Assembly: GCF_029784165.1 (NCBI RefSeq)
Contig: NC_073695.1
Coordinates: 235,649,844 to 235,713,843, forward strand
Source of the DNA: Wyeomyia smithii
Lineage: Eukaryota > Arthropoda > Insecta > Diptera > Culicidae
Length of the DNA stretch: 64,000 nt
Direction: 5' to 3'
The translations under genes and the position numbers were made by a program. Under the pieces are notes generated by a model. It was not told the DNA's origin and made no database searches. It was given only the letters and a program-made list of their open reading frames with translations. Below are positions 45,290-57,699 of this stretch, piece after piece (positions within the stretch are counted from its first letter, which is position 1; every line of letters starts with the position of its first letter).

Positions 45290-46350
45290 CAAAATTAACT
45301 GATGTCGGTTAAAGTTTTTACCGAATTACCGTTATACAAAAGGCACTTGACGAGCTCAGCAAAAAACATTGCTGACCTTTTCTGGAAACTAAAGTATGTT
45401 CTGCACTTTCATAAAGTTCAGTAAATATTTGACGATCTGTCGGCACCTATCTAGGTGTTGCTGAAAACCCTTCAATTGATTTACTGAACTCTTGATGTTT
45501 GTTACTATACTGTTCGGCAATTTTTCTGCATCTGTCAAAACGAAACATCAAAAGTCCGTCATTTTGCAAATATTCAAAGAGTTTCGAAGTTAAGTTTTTA
45601 AAGAGTTTCGCGTGTGATTTTCAAAAAAAAAATTAAAATGGATATCGTACTTTCAAATCTACAAGAAAACGACGTGGAAGTACACGATCTATTCAGTAAG
45701 TTGTTATTTATCAAATATGTACGTATTTGTGTATTTAAGTTGAATGTTTCATATCATGGCACATCCGCAACAATGATTTCACCCAAGATTCTATCTATTA
45801 CGATTGAGATAATGCCAATCATTTCAGTCAGCATATGGAAATTTTTCTACCACAGGAGAGCAGTTTACTAGAAGCCTGCAATAAAAAGCCTATATTCATC
45901 ATAACATTAAACGTATCAAGTTTTTACTTGAATGTGCTGGGAACACCAGTATAATCGATCCAAACAATCCGAAATACCTTTATAAAATTATTCAACGGTT
46001 ATAATAGCAGCTTTCACAATGGTCGTATTAATTTTTCTTTTTTCGCTGTACGTTTACAGAACGCTCGGTAATTTTTGACGAATCGTCAGCTTTGTAAATT
46101 TACAAAACGCTCGGTAATTCGTGCCGAATACACAGCATTGTAAATACCGACTTATGTAACAATTTTTGATGAACACTTTGTAAATTTTTACTGAGCTATC
46201 TTCTATGTTTAACGTTTCAGCGAGAATAAAAAATTGCCGAACACTCGTCAAGCAAATGAATTACTGAACATATTGCTGATGGCTCAGCTGTTGAGAACTC
46301 GTTAAAAAGATTGCTGAGTTCGGTAAAAGAAACTAAGTGTGCTCTTTGTT
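45290..46350. repeat. Probable foldback-type repeat with recurrent CGGTAATT words
   Basis: Words such as CTCGGTAATTTTT and its inverse recur at about 45310, 45510, 46060, 46105, 46225 and 46325, and GACGAGCTCAGC near 45353 is partly mirrored near 46290. A roughly 56-bp unit is tandemly repeated at 46050-46140. A short plus-strand start (MDIVLSNLQENDVEVHDLFS, 45637-45697) precedes a possible donor, but no continuation was found. Confidence 0.4.
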
Positions 46351-47359
46351 CACTTTTCCATTAAAAACTCTTTATGAAATGTTGCGCGACAGTTGGTCTT
46401 TAAAATAATCAATTCTGCAGCTTTTCCAATTGTTTTATTATTTTTGAAAGATTTTTGACAGACATTATTGGGATTTCGTCGTTTTTCTCTACAAAATTTT
46501 CTTTTTAGTTACTAGAGAGTCATGATAGCCATGAGATGTTTATATCATTTAATTTTTATTAGACGTAGAAAAGTCAGTTATGGCTAACGCTCTTTGTAAG
46601 TGAAAAAAAAATAAGTTCAAAATTATTTTAACAAAAGTTAACTGAGTTTCTTCAATGATGTTAAATGAACTGATATTTCGCAAGGGCATCATTTTCTGTC
46701 ATGAACGTCATGGTTTTGATCATGATGTATAGTATGTTCTAGCATTAGAAGTTATCCCTTAGCCTTAGTGTTATTTTGTACCCTGTAAATAATATAACAA
46801 TACTAAAAAAAATTAACAACTCATCTACGGGATACTCTAGACTATCACAACCGAAGTCTTTTCGATAAAATGTAAAAACCGAGTCCGCCAACAAGCACGA
46901 AAATGATGAATTTGAGTGCCTTGAAAAAAATGCAGCAAATTTTCTGAAAAAAAAAATTGAATTGAAAAATTCAATTGTGGTTTGAAATGTCGTTAGAACG
47001 TTGTCACAAAGGTCGGAGGTGCAAGACCTAGATAACCAATGTGTTTAGCTATAGCGCACCTTTTGTCAAACGTTCTATTATGTTTTTTTCCGGAAAAGGT
47101 TTTGTCACGTGTATAATTATAATTACATGTAAATTATTTTCGAAAAATTTTGAGGAACACAATTCACTGGATAATAACCATAAATTCATACTTTTTGCTT
47201 ATTTTTGTGCAACTTCATATCAAAACTAGTACGAAAGAGAAAGAACTTTTGCATGTACTGTTTTACAAACAATTTCGTTGTTTTACTCTCTCACTCACCC
47301 AAAGAACTTTCACAAGCAGCTGGTACTGCAACGCAGATCCACTGTCGGTGCCCTTCTGC
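46351..47359. other. Intergenic region downstream of the galectin gene
   Basis: AT-rich, with no supported feature. The galectin 3' UTR should lie in its right part. Confidence 0.4.
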
Positions 47360-48253
47360 TCACCGCCAGGAATATTCACTGCAAACAGAAATCACTGCTA
47401 GTTTTAAACCAAAGCAAACATTCGAATGCACCAGCCTGCGGGCGTCTGAAAGCATACCTAGGAATGGCTGCTGGAAAAAAGCCGGATTGAACGCTGGCTG
47501 GTTGGATTGCAGCGGGTAAAGGGACAACGATGGGGCGAAGTATGGTGCTGCTCCATGAGGCCAGGCTGGCAAATTAAATGAAAGTGGCAGCACCGGAGGA
47601 TGCACCGCCGGCGCCGTCGGCGGATGATAAACTGGAGCACCTTGAAAGCACAAAAGAAATGCACTGTTACGTTCTCCGTCATTTTATTTAAGGCTTGTAA
47701 CACTTGGAACTCACATGGAAGAACACTGATCACTTTTGGCACTGAGTTCCAATTTTCAAACTTCACCGCACTGATCACACATCCACCGGTGATACCAATA
47801 TATCGAACCGTTTGTACCGGGCACCGGTAGCTGAAGTTGGCCAATTCGCATCCGTCTATTTCTACACAAAAATCAGCCTTATTTGCAGCAATGGTCAGCT
47901 CGAACTCTTCATCGAAGTTGATCGGACTGTTTCCGATTCGCTCTTCTTGGCCCCACTTTCCCGCGCAGTAACTGTTGCGAAGCACTTCTCTGGTTGCCGG
48001 TAGTAAACTCAAATGTAGCACAACATCATCCATCGGACTGAGTGATTTGCCAGTTTGCAGGTGAATTCGACAGTCTCCATTGGGTCGGTTCACGACACCT
48101 CTGATCCGAATTTTATTACCAGGTTGCATTTCACTGGGTAAATCTCCCACAAAGGGGAGTGTCTTGAAGAAGGTAAAGTAAAAAAAAGTTACAATTAAGT
48201 AGATAAATGTTTATCAATTAACTTACTGGGGACAGCACTTGTCTGGAGCCCAT
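47360..48253 (-). CDS. Galectin-family protein, single CRD with proline-rich tail
   Basis: Beta-galactoside-binding-type lectin. Exons on the minus strand are 48227-48253 (MGSRQVLSP), 47715-48162 and 47360-47640, GT-AG with phases 0 and 1, giving about 251 residues. The carbohydrate-recognition domain runs from TLPFVGDLPSEMQPG to about VISAVKFENW. The conserved strand-6 signature is present as YCAGKWGQEER. The strand-4/5 region reads VVLHLSLLPATREVLRNSY, so the His and the later Asn are kept, but the usual Asn and Arg of the HxNxR motif are replaced. The C-terminal exon is rich in Pro, Ala and Phe and ends CSEYSWR. There is no signal peptide, as usual for galectins. An alternative donor a few codons upstream in exon 2 is possible. 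Confidence 0.85.
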
Positions 48254-49238
48254 TCTAGTAATCCACCACACACTGGTCAGTAGAATTGATGTTCACTAGT
48301 ACGAACCACATTAAGCAATGACACTAGATTGGTACAGTTCTGTGTGGCCAAGTCGGCTAAAATGGGCGAGCAAAACTGGATATTCGAAAGTATGGCATTG
48401 GAAGCATGTTGTGAGTGGATTGCGCAATATACTGACAGCACGCGTTCGCTTGGTTAGTATGCTGCATGCAGGTCTGCCGAACCACGCTACTAGCTTAAGT
48501 AGTCGACACACAAATGAGGCAAGGTGGTGATCAAGTGTATGATTAGTAGTATAACATACAATGACAGCATAACGGCAGGGGCGTGTGCCGCCAAAGTTTA
48601 TGTCTCCCAGCAGGTTGTTTTCATGACTACTGTAAGTATAGTAAAATATGTTCATTTGCGAGAGAAGGGATCGGACTTTCATTGACTCTCCACACCGGGG
48701 AAGCCTTGATGACGCGTTTTTTCAATGTCAACCATTTTTTTTGTATCATTATTGTTCCGAAAAGAAGAGATTAACTTTTACCGAAAAGGAAACAGTCTGG
48801 TTTTTGCAGTGTTAAATTACGGTGCGAGTGGGTGACATCCATTGCCGCGTGCGGATTGGCTCGAAGTCGCCTTCTGATTGATTTACCTTCTACGCAAAGA
48901 TGGTTATTGCTGGTAATTTCGCTCCCGACGTTTTATGTTGACTATAGCTGCAAAGTTGGGATATTTTAGTTTAATACTAACATAAATATATCATCGTCAT
49001 ATGACTACAAAACACATTTTCATTTTGAATATATTTTTCAAGGTTACTGTGAAATGGGGTGACATTTATCACCTGAACATTCGTGGTAAAAGCTTATTAA
49101 AATGCAACAACCCAAATTGAAAACAATCAAACGGTGACCACATGAGAGTAAAATTAGTAAATTTCATTTTTGGAGAGGCGAATACTAAATTGAATATTTG
49201 ATTATTATATGAATATACCACACATTTTAAACCCATTT
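48254..49238. other. Intergenic region upstream of galectin
   Basis: The galectin promoter should lie at 48254-48600; no clear TATA box was seen. Short open frames on both strands show no family resemblance. Confidence 0.4.
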
Positions 49239-49323
49239 CGAGAAATAAAAATATCAAATTTTATCATTAGGCGAACGGTTCTCAAGTTCGCCTAATGATA
49301 AAATTTGATATTTTTATTTCTCG
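49239..49323. repeat. Perfect 38-bp inverted repeat with a 9-nt loop
   Basis: The left arm (49239-49276) and right arm (49286-49323) are exact reverse complements without a mismatch. The loop is 49277-49285. The arms are AT-rich and end in a GC-containing stem tip. Confidence 0.97.
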
Positions 49324-51019
49324 ATCCTGGACTTTTTTTCAAAAGTTGCGTAATATTATAATATTGAAGTTTAGTGTTTATTATAAACTTTTTAGTCAAA
49401 AAAAAATTTCAACGATGTTTGTTTTTTATGAAGCATTATTAGTTCCCTAAAACTCATTCTCAGATAGTTTTTCTATACAACCAACGGTCTCTGAGCTACA
49501 ATGCTTTAAATAAAACTTATGCCAAAATCCCTCTTTTGGCGTCTTCCTAAAAAATAACTCATGGGTCTAAAAAATCTCTCTATCTGAGAAAAATACTCAG
49601 TTTACTAAGCTAAATACATGTGCAAAGTTTCATCCAAATCACAAATGGTCGTTGAAATTTTTGCGTATTTCCAGGACATTTAGCGTGATCTTGCTCTGAA
49701 CTAAAACGACTTTTGGCACATTTTAGATAAAGACTAAATCATTTTACTGGTGACTTAGATTAAATTCGGCCATGCGGTCAATGGGATCCTCTCCAATCGA
49801 TCCAACCCGAACTAACCCAATAATACCATATTGCCTCACTTGTTATCTCTCTACGGTCGGAAGGACCAGCTCAAATCACTCCAGTCCCTGGTCGTACCTC
49901 TGGGGACTAACCGGGGCTGGGCTCCAGAGGCCTCTTTTGATGGCTAGCACGAGCGTGAGTTTCGGAAGCTCAAGGTCGGCTTTGGGACATGTGACACCAA
50001 TCGGAAGCCAAATACGGTCGTCTATAGTTATGATTTTATTCTGACTTACGTTTGTGTGAGTGTATGGTGTGTATAAAATGCGCTGTGCCGGCCGGCTGAT
50101 GCTGGATCTGGTTGGGTTGAGGAAACTACGTTGTGGTGTCTCTGGGTCGTTCCTCGCTGGGTCTCGGAGCTGCTTCGTCGTACGGGAGTGAATTCTAATG
50201 GGCACAACACCCCGGGAACTGAGTTGGCTCAGTCTCTAGATGGCTTTTGGTTTCCTAGCCACGCGGATAGATATGGCAAAAATCCACCAATAATGGGTCC
50301 TAATGGTTGGGGGAGGAGGAGAAGCTAGTATCTTGGCGGATTTTACGCTGCGTTATTTGTTCCTACCTGATTCACCCACCAGTTAAGCTAATGTGGCTAT
50401 TTTAGTTTTTTTCTCCACTTTGATTCGTACAAATAACTTCTTTTCCTCGATTGGATCTTTCTCTTCAAACGGTCTATCAACGAATGACTTTCCAGTGTAG
50501 CTTCTATACTCTCTATTCCTTCGTTTTTCTCTTCTCCCTCTTCCAACTCCCTTTCCACCCGTATCTTTCCTCCTCTTTTTATATATCCACCAGCGTTTCC
50601 GGTTTCCCAATCCAGCAATGTTTCAAGAGTGTTTTGTGTCTAGTGTTTTAGTTTTTAAATAGTTTATTTGACACGGCACGATACAATTTATGTTTAACTG
50701 AGCCAAGTACATTTTTTTTTAAATTCTAAATTAGCAGGGAAATGAGGGAGGCCTTTTTTTATTCTCGCGGCCGACTACGAGCTAGTGGGGATTTAAGGTG
50801 AGAGGAGGGGTGTTACAGTTTTGTTTTTAACTATTTTATATTACAGAATGTATTCATTCGTACGTGGCTAACCAGTGATGTTCTGTTTGAGCAGTTTTGG
50901 TCTGAGGTGTCTGCGTAAACATAGAGATGCCGAGTCTTCGTTTTAGTGTCTCCAGCCGGGTGTATCATTCTCTTTCAGTTTGTGACAGAAATTGTATTCT
51001 AGCAAATAGATAAAAGAAA
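49324..51019. other. Unclassified region, including probable LINE 3' flank
   Basis: 49750-50380 is distinctly GC-richer than its surroundings and may be part of an inserted element; its ends were not found. 50400-50650 is pyrimidine-rich on the plus strand. 50650-51019 adjoins the stop of the LINE ORF2 and probably contains its 3' UTR. Confidence 0.35.
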
Positions 51020-54000
51020 TCAAATTTTAATGCCAGCATTTTTTATAAACCCGTATAGCTGTGTCATGTACTGGAGATCACCGCTTCCCAGAATGTCTCT
51101 AACGGGTACGTTCGGTTGTTTTCCTCGGGCCCGTAAGGAATCTATAAGCTCAGACCTAACACCACAGTATTCGGTACACGACCAAACAACATGCTCGATG
51201 TCATGGTAGCCATCGCCACAAACGCAGTGATTACTCTCTACAAGCCCTATACGAAAGAGATGCGTGTTTAACGTATAGTGATTGGACATAAGTCTGGACA
51301 TCACGCGAATGAAGTCCCGACCTACATCCAACCCCTTGAACCATGCTTTCGTCGATACCTTAGGAAAAATGGAATGTAGCCACCGTCCCAGTTCATCTGA
51401 GTTCCATGATGATTGCCAACTGTTGAGTGTTCTCTGACGCAAAATGCTATAAAATTCATCATAAGCAATTGGTCTTTCATAAATATCGCCATCAATAGCA
51501 CCCACCTTAGCTAAAGAGTCAGCCTTTTCATTACCCGGAATCGAGCAATGAGAAGGGACCCACGCTAAGGTAACCCGGTAATTTTTAACTGTTAAAGCAC
51601 TTAAAAACCGCCGTATTTTCCCCAGGAAATACGGGGTGTGCTTCACAGTCTTCATCGATCGCAGAGCCTCAATGGCACTGAGACTGTCTGTGAAGATGAA
51701 GTAGTGGTCTATGGGCAGGGTTTCGATGATCCCAAGAGAGTACTGAATGGCAGCAAGTTCTGCGACGTACACGGAAGGAGGCGGTGAAATTTTCGTGGAA
51801 AACACCGAAGCCAGTGGACTCATCTAGATTAGATCCGTCAGTGTAAAACCTTTTATCATAACTAACATGTTTAAACTTATTGGAAAAAAATTTTGGGATC
51901 TCTTGGGGTCGCAATTGATCCGGGATACCAGAAATGTCTTGTTTCATGGTGGTGTCGAAGAATAAAGCATTATTAGAAGTATCTAAAAGTGCGACATTGG
52001 AGGAATCGTATGAAGAAGGATTAATATCTTGCGCCATATAGTCAAAATATAAAGTCATAAATCTGGATTGAGATTGAAGGTCGACCAACCTCTCGAAATT
52101 TTCTATTACTAATGGGTTCATAACTGTGCATCGAATTAGCAACCGGTAAGAGAGATTCCAAAAACGATGTTTCAAAGGAAGAATACCCGCTAGCACTTCA
52201 AGACTCATCGTATGGGTCGACTGCATGCAACCCAAGGCAATACGCAAACAACGATATTGTATTCTCTCTAATTTTATAATGTGCGTGTTCGCGGCGGAGC
52301 GAAAGCAGAAACACCCGCACTCAATTACAGACAATATCGTTGTTTGGTAAAGCCTTAGAAGGTCTCCTGGGTGGGCTCCCCGCCAGGTTCCGGTAATCGT
52401 ACGAAGAAAATTAATCCTCAGTTGGCATTTTCGTGTCAAATACCTAATATGGCAAGCCCAGGTGCATTTAAAGTCGAACCAGACCCCGAGATATTTAGCG
52501 ACTAAAACCTGAGTGATTGTTTTACCCGTTAGTAGGAGCTGCAGCTGAGCTGGGTTATGCTTCCTAGAAAAAACGACCAGCTCAGTTTTCTCCGGAGAGA
52601 ATTCGATACCCAGCTTAAGAGCCCATTCAGACAAATTGTCTAAGGTATCTTGCAATGGTCCTTGCAGATCGTTAGCCTCGCTTCCAGTAATGGATACAAC
52701 GCTATCGTCTGCAAGTTGCCGTAGCGTGCATGAATTTGCAAGACATTCATCGATGTCATTGACGTAAAAATTATATAAGAGAGGGCTTAAATATGAGCCC
52801 TGGGGAAGACCCATGTAACTAATTCGGGAAGTTGTCGAATCGCCATGTGAGAAATACATATGCTTTTCTGACAACAAATTGAGCAAAAAGTTATTCAAAT
52901 TTGGTGAAAGTCCCTGCGATGAAGTTTCGCGCTTAAAACTTCTACAGAGACAGAGTCAAAAGCCCCCTTAATATCCAAGAACGCAGAAGCCATTTGCTCT
53001 TTTCGAGCAAATGCGAGTTGAATTTCAGTAGAAAGCAACGTTAGGCAATCGTTCGGCCCTTTGCCCCGGCGAAAGCCAAAATGAGTATCTGAAAGTAAAC
53101 CGTTTGTTTCGACCCATTTGTCTAACCGTAAGAGGATCATTTTCTCCATTAATTTCCGGAGGCAAGAGAGCATCGCAATCGGCCTATATGAATTGTGATC
53201 AGAGGCAGGTTTCCCGGGTTTCCGAATAGCGATGACTTTTACCTCCCTCCAGTCATGCGGAACAATATTTAGCTCAAGAAACTTGTTGAACAAATTCAGC
53301 AAGCGTCTTTTTGCAGAGTCAGGTAGATTCTTCAACAGGTTGAATTTTATTCTATCTAACCCTGGAGCCTTATTGTTGCACGACAGGAAAGCCATTGAAA
53401 ATTCCTTTTTCTGTTCAGGTACAGAGTCCGGACAGACCTTTTTGGCAAAATCGAGTATCCAGCGATCTGAATACTCCTCACTCTCATTCGAAACGTCACG
53501 GTTCCGCATGCGCCTGGCGGTATCCCAAAGAGTGCTCATCGCTGTTTCCCTCGACAACGCGTTTACGAACCGCCGCCAGTATCCGCGTTTTTTCGCCTTT
53601 ACTAAGCTCTTCATCTGCCTGCCCAGTGCCTCGTACTTTCGAAGTAGGTTGACAGTGCCGGACTCGCGGTAGTCCTCATACGCCGCGGACCTTCGCGCGT
53701 ACAGCTCAGAGCACTCTTTGTCCCACCATTTGTTGGGAGGGCGCTGTCTAATCGTTACCCCGGGTATCGGTTTCGTCTGAGCTTGAGTCGCGGCGTCAAT
53801 TATCAAGCCAGCTAAGAACGCGTATTCTTCCTCCGGAGGAAGTTCCTCGTGAGTCTCGATAGATTCCGCTATAATAGACTCATAACGCTTCCAATCAATA
53901 TTACGTGTAAGATCGTAGGAAATATTGATTGGGTTCGGAGGAGTTGAACCATTAGCAATTGATATAACGATTGGAAGATGATCACTACCGTGGGGATCGT

Positions 54001-54631
54001 TGATTACTTTCCACTGGCAATCTAACGCTAGTGATGTCGAGCAGAGGGATAGGTCAAGCACGCTTTCACGTGCTGGAGGATTGGGTACACGTGTCGCTTC
54101 CCCAGTATTCAAAAGTGTCATATTGAAGTCGTCGATCTAGTTACAGATTGAAGAAGATCGGTTGTCGTCGTACAGCGACCCCCATAGCGAACAGTGAGAG
54201 TTAAAATCTCCCAAAATCAAAAAAGGTGCGGGAAGCAATTCTGCTATATCAAGGAGTTGCTTCTGTTCAATCCGCGCGGATGGGGGAATATATAACGAAA
54301 CAAGGCAAAGGTCTTTTCCTTTCATATTCGTTTGAATGGCAACAACTTCAATATTCGAGATCGAGGGGAGGTCGATTCTGAAAAAAGAATAGCACTTTTT
54401 GATCCCTAAAAGTACCCCTCCACCGTGTGAGTCTCGATCTCGACGAGTGATGTTGAAATCGTGGAAATTAAGTTGGTCATTTGAATTGAGAAAAGTTTCA
54501 CAGAGCGCGAACGCATCACAATTGTATGTGTTTATCAAATGTGAAAATAAATCGAATTTTAGGATGATACTTCTGCAGTTCCACTGTAACACAGTGACAA
54601 AATTCCTAACCTCTTTCGACGTATTAGTCAT
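51020..54631 (-). pseudogene. LINE ORF2: endonuclease, reverse transcriptase, RNase H (broken)
   Basis: On the minus strand the domains are in order. The APE-type endonuclease has LQWNCRSI, ALCETFL, LILGDFNSHCSLWGS and, after an in-frame stop at 54137-54139, GSDHLPIVI. The RT has HFGFRRGKGPNDCLTLL, FLDIKGAFDSV, then after a frameshift near 52900 GLPQGSYLSPLLYNFYVND and LADDSVV. The RNase H has FYTDGS, then after a frameshift near 51800 VAELAAIQYSL, FTDSLSAIEAL and WVPSHCSIPGNEKADSLAK. An RNase H domain and a CCHC ORF1 point to the I/LOA group of LINEs rather than Jockey; that placement is inference. One stop and two frameshifts make this copy inactive. Confidence 0.9.
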
Positions 54632-56015
54632 CGAAAGATATAATAGCTGAAATGAGGGGCCAAGTAGCTGCTAGTTGCTTCAAAAAGGTTTTCACTGTAG
54701 GGAGAAGGGCAAGAAGAATGTTTTGAAGGGGATCTGGCATGTTGAAAGTTTTAAATATCCAGTCCACAATATCAGAGAATTTTATGAACCCTGTTTCTTT
54801 TATGTCTTCTGATCGAGAAATGGGTGCACGAGGGGTTTTTGGTGCCCCAGGAAGCGGTGGGTACTCCTGGTTTGATTTGAAATTAAAACCGGGAGGTACT
54901 TGCTTCGGTTTTTCTTCACCGCTTCCTTTTTGTGTTGGCTTATTGGTCATTCCGCTAGGGGTTATCTTACGACCTTTGCGAGAAAAATTAGGAGAGTTGA
55001 GCATTCTCCTCTTCCTAGGTCCCTCTGGCAAGGCATAAGAACACCCTTCGACGGGATCGTCAGATGTACCCTCATCGGTTGGCAAAAAGGAAAAGATGAT
55101 TCCTGTCGAGGGTGGCTCAGCCCTCTCAAGCATTTCTGCAAAAGAGCGCTTTGATCGTTCCTTAAGGGAACGCTTAATTTTTTCCTCGCGCTGTTTGTAC
55201 GCGGGACACGCCGAAAGGTCATGCCGAGTTCCCTCGCAGTAAAGACACTTTTCAGTATCCTCACTGCAAGCGGTCTCAGCATGATTGCCTCCGCACTTGC
55301 TGCAGCGTGCCTTGTTGCAGCAGTAGGTGGCTGTATGACCTAACTGCTTGCAGTTTTGGCAATGCATGACCCGCGGTACGAACAGGCGGACAGGCAGACG
55401 AACCCTGTCCAAAGAGATGTAGTTCGGCAGTGCGGATCCGGCGAATGTTACACGGAAGGAGTCCGAAGGGAGGAATTTCTTCTTCCCTTCTTCGATGGAT
55501 ACTGAATGCAATTGCTTGACATCCAGTATCTTTACATCTTGAATCAGGGGGTTCTTGAAGCAGCCAACCCCGTGACGCAAAATGTCATCGAGTGTGAGGC
55601 TTCCTTCGGTAACGACACCGTCGATCTCCACGTCCTTGGCAGGGATGTACACGCAGTACTCCCTTGTAAAGAGCTCGTAGCTAGCAATTTCGTTTGCTTG
55701 CTTCAAGCTACTCACGACAACTCGCAGTTTGTTCGGCCTCACCTTCGTAATCTCGGTTACGGCCGAAAACTGTTTTGCCAGGTCTTTGCCTATTTGAATT
55801 ATATTCAAAGGTTTTTTTATGGGCCGGAATTAAACAACGTAGGGACCGCTAGTGGCATGTGGGTAAGCTTTTACTCGTATTTCCGGTACCCTTGGTACGG
55901 GGCTAGGTAGCGGGGGTGGTACAGGGGAAGGTAAGGGAGAACTGCTGGGGGAAATTTCAATTTCTTCCCCATTTGTTTCCACATCCAGGAAAAGTTGCAC
56001 CTGCATGTCGTCCAT
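54624..56015 (-). pseudogene. LINE ORF1 gag-like protein with three CCHC knuckles
   Basis: The reading frame starts at MDDMQVQLFLDVETNGEE (56015) with a Pro/Ser-rich N-terminal region and is cut by an in-frame TAA at 55830-55832. It then stays in the same frame to 54624, overlapping the start of ORF2 by a few bases. Three zinc knuckles lie at 55210-55365 (CQNCKQLGHTATYC, CSKCGGNHAETAC, CLYCEGTRHDLSAC). A basic stretch follows, and a hydrophobic C-terminal segment. It would bind element RNA in the cytoplasmic RNP. Confidence 0.85.
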
Positions 56016-57270
56016 TTTGCGGTAGCGTTACGCTCTACCGCACACAAACGAAAAATATTCGAATGTGGGGAGGGGGGAACAAGTAGTTGATATTAAATTT
56101 TTAAAAACAATTTTTCAAACTACAATGGATCAAAATAAAAAAAAGACAGTAATACTAATACTAATAACAATAGTAATAATATTAATAATAATAATAATAA
56201 TAATAATAATGATAATAACAATAATAATAATATTAATTATAATAATATTGATAGTAATATATTAATAATAATGATAAAAAATCTAAAGTGAATACTTCAC
56301 CGAACGTCTAAGTCACGACCTCACGAATGATAGTAGGATCAATCGAGTGTCTCCGCAGAACAAACAATGACGATCCAGCTTCGTGTTGTGACACAGTGGC
56401 CGTATGTTACACGCGACCTTGTAGATGCCACTTGTAGTTGACTTCCACTCGCTCGATCGTATGGTGGTCCGTGCTGCTAGCGGGGTAACAGCGGTGCGGT
56501 AGAATTGTTCTTGCTGATATATCAGCTGCGTATCAGATCACTGGCGGGGTAGCCTGCCCCTACCAGTGTGCAGAAGATGTTTCTGCCGATATATTGCAGA
56601 CTATTGTTATCGCACAGCACAAGAAATGATCGAAAAAAAAACACCCGTACGATAACTCGTGTATTGTTATTTTGCGAATCACACGGAGATAAACAATTTG
56701 CGTCTAATCGAGACGAAAGCAAAACAACGAATGGTGTGTCTAGTGTGTTAACAAAGATTTCATTTTTCTTTAAACTAATTTTAGACCGTACATAAATAAT
56801 TATCATGTCTTTTTTTAATACTACCTCCTAACATACCTTATCTTATGCTCATTAAACATCTATGACGGGAATTCAGACATTGATGACGACATTAAATTTT
56901 AGTACTAACAAGCCTATCATACCGAACAGCAGTATGCCTTGTTTCTCGCTGGTTGCTCGTATGTGGTATATGGGGTAAAATGTGTAAACGGTAACACACT
57001 TGACACATCAAACGTTTCTCGACTCAAATCGAAATGACATTTCTAAAATTTATTATTTTTTTTAAATTTAGCAAAGTTGGATGAGAATAAAAAGTGAAAG
57101 GAGTGCTAAGCCCGTGTCGCTAAGAATCCTTTTTTCTCTGTTTTTCCCAAATTGTCAACATGTTTGGCATACCGTAAAAAGCTATAAATTGCAGCAATAA
57201 TCAAGGGAAAATTAAACTTTAAAAACGAATCTGCAACGGAGTGGTATTTGATGGCTTAATTGGAGGTGCA
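56016..57270. other. LINE 5' flank and unclassified AT-rich DNA
   Basis: Probably includes the LINE 5' UTR (to about 56500). An AAT/ATT-rich simple repeat is at 56140-56275. No gene is supported. Confidence 0.4.
56140..56275. repeat. (AAT)n-type imperfect microsatellite
   Basis: Degenerate AATAATAAT/ATAATAATT triplets run for about 130 bp. Confidence 0.9.
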
Positions 57271-57394
57271 AAAGCCTAAACACAATGGATACGTTGCAAA
57301 CGGTATGCTTGAGGCAATTTGACAGTTAGCCCAGACATTTTCTGTCAAATTAATGTCAACGCAACGCAAACGTATCCATTGTGATTGGGCCTTT
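57271..57394. mobile_element. 124-bp MITE-like inverted repeat
   Basis: AAAGCCTAAACACAATGGAT at the left is matched by the inverted AAAGGCCCAATCACAATGGAT at the right, and ACGTT and TTTGACAG words also correspond. No coding sequence. Confidence 0.65.
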
Positions 57395-57699
57395 AGACCG
57401 GTAAACGGTCCGTCGACCAACAAAGTAAGTGAGAACCCTCATATGCGAATAAAAATGGGTCTAATTTTTTAACTGATGACCAATCTCGCAATTTAGAGCA
57501 AAATTGTAGCATTCTAAAATAACTTTTTTTGTCCTATAACACTAGTAAAACCTTGCCCTAGAGCTCAAACCGAAAAAATGGAAGATTATAGCTTTTTAAC
57601 AATTTATATACTTATATATTTTGGTGCCCCTGGCAATCATAATTTTTTCAAAGACTTGAAAAAGTTTTCCCGTAAACGAACGAAGAAGCGACGAGCCCT

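Noticed and set aside
48311..48682. 123-codon minus-strand frame upstream of galectin
   Set aside because: It has no similarity and irregular composition, and no splice sites connect it to galectin.
56065..56265. 66-codon frame of almost pure Ile
   Set aside because: It is a translation of the AAT/ATT microsatellite.
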